From assembly GCA_052389555.1 (NCBI GenBank), contig JBQTHV010000070.1, forward strand, positions 1 through 63,863: a DNA stretch of 63,863 bases, given 5' to 3'. This DNA is from JABFSM01 sp052389555. Its GTDB lineage: Bacteria > Gemmatimonadota > Gemmatimonadetes > Gemmatimonadales > GWC2-71-9. Positions 59,938 through 63,863 of the stretch are shown piece after piece. Position 1 is the stretch's first letter, and every line of letters begins with the position of its first letter. The notes under the pieces are model-generated. The model searched no databases. It saw only the letters and a program-made list of their open reading frames with translations, and was not told the DNA's origin. A program made the translations under genes and the position numbers.

Positions 59938-61545
59938 CTATTGCGGCTGCCGTACCGGCCCGTCCTTGGGCAGGACGAACCAGAAGCTACTCCCTTCGCC
60001 ATAAACCGATTCCACCCCGATGGTCCCGCCATGCATTTCGACGAACTGCTTGCACAGGGCGAGGCCTAATCCGGTCCCCTGCTGGGGCCGGCTGGCCGAG
60101 CTGTCGATCTGGCTGAAGGTCTTGAACAGCTTGTCGAGGTCCTCGGTCTGGATGCCGATGCCGCTATCGCGGACCGTCACCCGCACGGCATCGCGGGGCA
60201 CCAGCCGGGGGACTTCCCCGGCGCGGCTGCCCGGTACCGGCAGAGACACCGAGGCGGCCTGCACCGCGACGTGAATGATCCCTCCCTCGGGGGTGAACTT
60301 GGTCGCATTGGAAAGCAGGTTGATGAGCACCTGGCGGACCCGGGTATGATCAGCCACGACGTCGAGCGAAACGGGCCCCTCGGCGAGCGAACACTCCTGC
60401 CGCTTGGTCATCCGGATACTGCCAGTGTCGGCGACGGCCGCCCGAACCGACTCGCGGAGGTCTGCGCGAGTCAGGTGCACCGTCATCCGGCCCGCCTCGA
60501 TCTTGGAGAGATCGAGGATGTTGGTGATGAGCCCAAGCAGGTGCCGGCCGTTCCGGGCAATCGATTCCAGGAAGTCTCGCTGTTCGGCATCCAGCTCTTT
60601 GCCGGGCGTGGCAAGCAGCAGCTCGGAGAATCCGATGATCGCGTTCAGCGGGGTCCGGAACTCGTGGGACATGTTGGCCAGGAACTCGTCCTTGAGCTTG
60701 GTGACCCGGACCAGCTCCCGGTTCTTCTCCGCCAGGGTTTGCTCGTTCCGGCGGGTCTCTTCCAGCATGAACGCGCGGTCTAGCCCCACGGCCACCTGCT
60801 CCGCCAGTGCCGTAATCAGTGTCACGTCGTGGTCGGTGTACGGAGGATCGCCTTGCCGGTTGAGGGCGGCCACCGCGCCGATCACCACTCCGGACGATCG
60901 GAGCGGGACCGCGATCATCCGGGTTAGGTCCTGGGGGATCAGCTCGACCGGATAATTCCGGTGATCGCGCTCGGTCTGATCGCTCACCAGGGCCTGGTCA
61001 TGGGCCACGCACCAGCCCGCCAGGGAGCGGTCCATCGGGACGAGACTCCCCACCGCCGAGCGGAGCCGCCCCGCACCCGCCGCGATGCGGAGAAAGCGGC
61101 CCTCTTCCGCCGTCAGTACGAGGGCGCTGCCCTGGCTCTTGAGCAGGCTGTTGGCCCGGACCGCTGCTTCATCGAGCAGCTCGCCGCTGCTCCGGACCCG
61201 GAGCAACGTGGCGCCGAGACCGCGGAGCAGGTCGAGCTCCCGATTGCGGGCGGCCGCAGCCTCGACGGCGGCCTGGAGCTGTGCCGTCCGCGCCCGGGAG
61301 CGAATCCTGCCCCGCTCGGCGGCCGCAATGCCGACCACCGTGGTCGCCACAGCCAGCACCAATCCGAGCCAGTGATTCTGGAAGGCGAAGTACAGCGCCA
61401 TCCACCCCACTACCGCCGCGATGACGGTGAGCCGGGCCGGGTGGTCGATCCAGTGAACTACCCCCTTCACGGCGGGCTCCGGGGCGGCGTCTCCCCTCGC
61501 GCGAAGCTGGGCGCCGGCAGGCGGGCGTGCCGCCGCATCGGTCAT
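59938..61545 (-). CDS. Membrane-associated sensor histidine kinase with GAF domain
   Basis: A 535-residue kinase. Two helices at about 38-74 anchor it in the membrane; a coiled region leads to a GAF domain (about 105-262); a HisKA domain carries the phospho-acceptor His294 in MSHEFRTPLNA; the HATPase part has N-box VLINLLSNATKFTPEGG, G1 DSGIGI and G2 GTGLGLALCKQF. No receiver domain or response regulator gene is adjacent, so the partner is unknown. Confidence 0.9.
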   Translation of the reverse strand: MTDAAARPPAGAQLRARGDAAPEPAVKGVVHWIDHPARLTVIAAVVGWMALYFAFQNHWLGLVLAVATTVVGIAAAERGRIRSRARTAQLQAAVEAAAARNRELDLLRGLGATLLRVRSSGELLDEAAVRANSLLKSQGSALVLTAEEGRFLRIAAGAGRLRSAVGSLVPMDRSLAGWCVAHDQALVSDQTERDHRNYPVELIPQDLTRMIAVPLRSSGVVIGAVAALNRQGDPPYTDHDVTLITALAEQVAVGLDRAFMLEETRRNEQTLAEKNRELVRVTKLKDEFLANMSHEFRTPLNAIIGFSELLLATPGKELDAEQRDFLESIARNGRHLLGLITNILDLSKIEAGRMTVHLTRADLRESVRAAVADTGSIRMTKRQECSLAEGPVSLDVVADHTRVRQVLINLLSNATKFTPEGGIIHVAVQAASVSLPVPGSRAGEVPRLVPRDAVRVTVRDSGIGIQTEDLDKLFKTFSQIDSSASRPQQGTGLGLALCKQFVEMHGGTIGVESVYGEGSSFWFVLPKDGPVRQPQ

Positions 61546-61618
61546 CGAGGATTCGGGCTGCTTCGGAACATCAGTTAAAACTAAATCAAGACGATCGGCT
61601 GCGGGCCGAGGGAACCGG

Positions 61619-63244
61619 TCAGGCGGCGGCGCAGAGAGTTGAAGGCTCGATGGTCTGGGACGAGGACCCTACCGCTGCGAGGAAGGCGCCGTACACCTCA
61701 GGGCGCCACCACGACCGGCACCGCTCCATTTCCGCAAGGGCTTCGGCGCGGCTCATCGCCGGGCGGTAGCTCCTGGTCGTAGTCAACGCGTCAAACACGT
61801 CCACGATCCCGATGATCTGCGCCGACAGCGGGATCTCGTCACCCTGGAGGCCATCCGGATACCCCGACCCATCGAGCTTCTCGTGGTGCCACCGGATGAT
61901 GGGTTTGAGGTCCCAGGGGAACTCGACGCCGGAGAGCAGTTCGAGACCATGGATGGTGTGCAGTTTGAGCAGATCGAACTCCGCCCCGGTGAGCCGTCCC
62001 GGCTTGTTGAGTATCTCGTGCGGCACCTTCACCTTGCCCACATCGTGCAGATAGGCGCCCAGCCGCACGGTGGTCTGCTGAATCGAGTCGAGCCCGAGGT
62101 GGCGGGCCACCGCTACCGCATACTGAGCCACCCGCTCGCAATGGCCGAATGTGTAGCGGTCCGACGATTCAATCGACTGGCCCCACTCCCGCACGACTGC
62201 CAGGAAGGTGTTCTCGAGGTCCTGCTGCTTGCCGGCGACATCCACGAGTTCGACCCGGGCCTCGAGCCGGTTGAAGAGGCCATGAGCCTGGTTGAGCAGG
62301 GTGAGCGCTTCCTGGTTCCTCCCCAGTCCTTGATAGAGCAGGGCAAGCTCGCGGGACGATTCGGCCTCGGCCAGCACCGCGCCGGTCTCCACGGCCAGCG
62401 CTGCCGAGGCGCGCAATCGAGATTCCGCCAGGACCGGGCGCCCGGTGTCCCGAAACACCATCCCGAGAACGCGATAGACCGTGGATTTCTCGGCTCGGGC
62501 GCCGAGTTGCTCGAAGATCCCGAGTGCCGACTCGGCCCGCCGGAGCGCCTCGTCGTAGCGGTTTCGCCGGTGGGCTACCACGGCGCGAGTGAGTTCGCAC
62601 AGTCCTTCGAGGTGAACGTCTTCAGCCTGGGCGGCGATCTCGGCGCTGCGGGCCAGGGACTGCTCCGCCTCGTCCAGCTCGCCGCGGTGACTCGCAATCA
62701 GGCCGAGGTTGTGATAGGCGATCGCGCAGCCCCTTTCGTCTCCCGCGAGCTCAAAGGCCTCGAGCGACTGCCGGTAATGCGCCAGCGCCCGCTGGTGATC
62801 GCCCTGGATGTTCGCCAGGATGCCAAGGTTCTGGTGGATCCGACCGAGCAGCGCACCGCTCTGGTCGGCGAGCGAGAGCGCTTGCAGGAACGTGGATCGG
62901 GCCTGGTCGAGCTCGCCGGTCTGAATGCTGATCCCAGCGAGAGCGTTCAGGGCTTCGCCGGCGAGGGTGCGGTCTCCCGCCTCCATGGCCTCTTCGAAAC
63001 TGAGCCGGCACAACCGCCGGGCCTCGGCGTATTCGTTGTGGCGGTGATGGATGACCGCCTGGCGGCGGAGCGCCTCCGCCATGACGGTGCGGGCGTCCAA
63101 CTGCTCCGCCAGTCGGAACGCCTGCTCATAGGCTGACATCGCTTCGTCGAAACGGCCCGCCCGGTCGTGCGACCGCCCGACCCGGAGCATGGTTCCGGCC
63201 AGGCGGATCTCGGGATCGGGCGGAGACGCAGCGTCGGCGCTCAT
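61619..63244 (-). CDS. TPR-HD-GYP domain protein
   Basis: A 541-residue protein. The first ~340 residues are TPR repeats (for example AIAYHNLGLIASHRGELDEA, then LTRAVVAHRRNRYDEALRRA). The last ~190 form an HD-GYP phosphodiesterase (YLHDVGKVKVPHEI, IIRWHHEKLDGSGYPDGLQGDEIP) predicted to break cyclic di-GMP. Metal ligands and the GYP triplet are intact, so the enzyme is likely active. It lies beside a second TPR gene of the same kind. Confidence 0.9.
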   Translation of the reverse strand: MSADAASPPDPEIRLAGTMLRVGRSHDRAGRFDEAMSAYEQAFRLAEQLDARTVMAEALRRQAVIHHRHNEYAEARRLCRLSFEEAMEAGDRTLAGEALNALAGISIQTGELDQARSTFLQALSLADQSGALLGRIHQNLGILANIQGDHQRALAHYRQSLEAFELAGDERGCAIAYHNLGLIASHRGELDEAEQSLARSAEIAAQAEDVHLEGLCELTRAVVAHRRNRYDEALRRAESALGIFEQLGARAEKSTVYRVLGMVFRDTGRPVLAESRLRASAALAVETGAVLAEAESSRELALLYQGLGRNQEALTLLNQAHGLFNRLEARVELVDVAGKQQDLENTFLAVVREWGQSIESSDRYTFGHCERVAQYAVAVARHLGLDSIQQTTVRLGAYLHDVGKVKVPHEILNKPGRLTGAEFDLLKLHTIHGLELLSGVEFPWDLKPIIRWHHEKLDGSGYPDGLQGDEIPLSAQIIGIVDVFDALTTTRSYRPAMSRAEALAEMERCRSWWRPEVYGAFLAAVGSSSQTIEPSTLCAAA

Positions 63245-63266
63245 GGGACCGCGTTCCTAACCCGCA

Positions 63267-63863
63267 TCACGCGGCGAGTTCCAGCATGCGGCGGTTGACG
63301 TCTTCCAGATCGATCCGGGCCTCGAGGCGCTGGAACAGTCCCCGGGCGACATCGAGAAACGCCCGGGCTTCCTGCTGCTGGCCCGCGCCGTGGTGCAGCT
63401 TCGACAGCTCGCGCGCCGCTTCGGCCTGATCCAGGAGGGAGCCGGTTTCCTTGGCAGTGGTGAGGGCGGTGCGGAGACGATCCTCGGCAAGGGCCGCGCG
63501 TCCGGTATCGCGAAGGATCATCCCGATGATCCGATATGCGCTCGACTGCCCCAACCGGACCCCGATCTTCTCGAAGATTTCGAGCGCCGCCTCGGCCCGC
63601 TGGAGCGCCAGACTGTATCGCTCGCGGCGATAGGCCACTTCGGCGCGGCTCAGCTCGCAGAGTCCTTCCAGATAGATGTCGCCGCCGCGGGCTGCCCGCG
63701 CCGCACTGGCGGAGAAGCACCGTTCGGCTTCGTCGAGCTCGCCCCGGCGCGAACCGATGAGGCCGAGGTTGTGGTAGGCGATCGCGGCACCGGCCTCATC
63801 GCCGGCGCGCTGAAACGCGTCGAGGGAGCGGTGATAGTGCTGGAACGCCTCGTCATGGTCCCC
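63267..63863 (-). CDS. TPR protein, paralog of the HD-GYP neighbour, 5' end outside window
   Basis: Open to the right edge (199 codons inside, no start seen). It is clearly related to the TPR half of the next gene: shared blocks are AIAYHNLGLIGSRRGELDEA, GLCELSRAEVAYRRERY and RDTGRAALAEDRLRTAL. It ends with DVNRRMLELAA and has no HD-GYP part before its stop. The 22-bp gap to the next gene carries one CCTAACCCG motif. Confidence 0.8.
   Translation of the reverse strand, partial: GDHDEAFQHYHRSLDAFQRAGDEAGAAIAYHNLGLIGSRRGELDEAERCFSASAARAARGGDIYLEGLCELSRAEVAYRRERYSLALQRAEAALEIFEKIGVRLGQSSAYRIIGMILRDTGRAALAEDRLRTALTTAKETGSLLDQAEAARELSKLHHGAGQQQEARAFLDVARGLFQRLEARIDLEDVNRRMLELAA

Larger units (their letters stand above)
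5531..63264. repeat. Dispersed CCTAACNCG motif, about 40 copies
   Basis: CCTAACCCG on the plus strand starts at 5531, 6186, 9181, 20494, 20908, 25056, 30968, 32821, 36026, 38224, 39053, 42402, 49800, 56244, 56890, 57962 and 63256. Its complement CGGGTTAGG starts at 7769, 8091, 9658, 11290, 13592, 23305, 23629, 35409, 53258 and 60920. CCTAACACG or its complement starts at 5640, 11268, 11964, 17431, 20367, 20692, 22711, 25960, 38446 and 47801. Rarer forms with N = G or T are at 38794, 42427 and 9962. Confidence 0.85.

Noticed and set aside
5531..63264. Telomere-like TTAGGG meaning of the CCTAACCC motif
   Set aside because: Copies are single and dispersed inside genes, not in terminal arrays.

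Overview
The window is a dense, high-GC stretch (about two thirds G+C by eye) of a chromosome from a diderm heterotroph. The best guess is Gemmatimonadota or a close relative. The grounds are TonB-dependent outer-membrane proteins, a CcmABCD haem-handling system, M16 and M24 peptidases, many ATGA/GTGA stop-start overlaps, and gene families common in that phylum. No rRNA, tRNA, CRISPR array, prophage or insertion sequence was seen.

Layout, left to right. 1-3438: a large TonB-dependent receptor cut by the left edge. 3.6-7.0 kb: amino-acid permease, M24 peptidase and V4R-domain protein. 7.3-11.5 kb: a tightly overlapping five-gene cluster (FAD oxidoreductase, flavin reductase, methyltransferase, cyclase-like protein, ketoacyl synthase) that looks like a small fatty-acid- or polyketide-derived pathway. 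11.6-13.8 kb: ccmABCD. 13.9-20 kb: STAS protein, Acs-type ligase, Kup, and a VKOR/DsbA-like disulfide pair. 20-27.4 kb: OsmC, phosphatidyltransferase, two-domain M16 protease, ABC exporter and TPR protein. 27.5-32.8 kb: pruA, a tungstate/molybdate-type binding protein, cutA, a Yip1-like membrane protein, GNAT and DUF167. 32.9-37.8 kb: a two-gene module (dicarboxylate-type symporter plus ATP-grasp-like enzyme) present twice in tandem. 38.0-43.6 kb: metH and a fused homocysteine methyltransferase/methylene-THF reductase. 43.6-46.1 kb: a more A/T-rich accessory unit, a secreted trypsin-like protease with a G10 tract in its first codons plus a lipoprotein. 46.4-53.6 kb: acyl-CoA dehydrogenase, PBP4, rpsU, queG, NDH-2 and an MFS carrier. 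53.8-59.8 kb: GAF protein and a zinc-type uptake operon (porin-like protein, ZnuA, ZnuC, ZnuB, remnant of a TonB receptor). 59.9-63.9 kb: sensor kinase, HD-GYP/TPR protein and a truncated TPR paralog.

Two DNA-level patterns cut across the genes. First, the 9-mer CCTAACNCG (mostly CCTAACCCG or CCTAACACG) occurs about 40 times on both strands, inside genes, in all reading frames, forcing rare codons; this is far above chance. Second, heptanucleotide (sometimes nonanucleotide) tandem repeats, often as inverted pairs around a spacer, sit at gene ends and inside some genes, where they encode extra peptide tails and loops. The tandem symporter/ATP-grasp module, the possibly phase-variable protease and the CCTAACNCG signal are the best candidates for undescribed biology.
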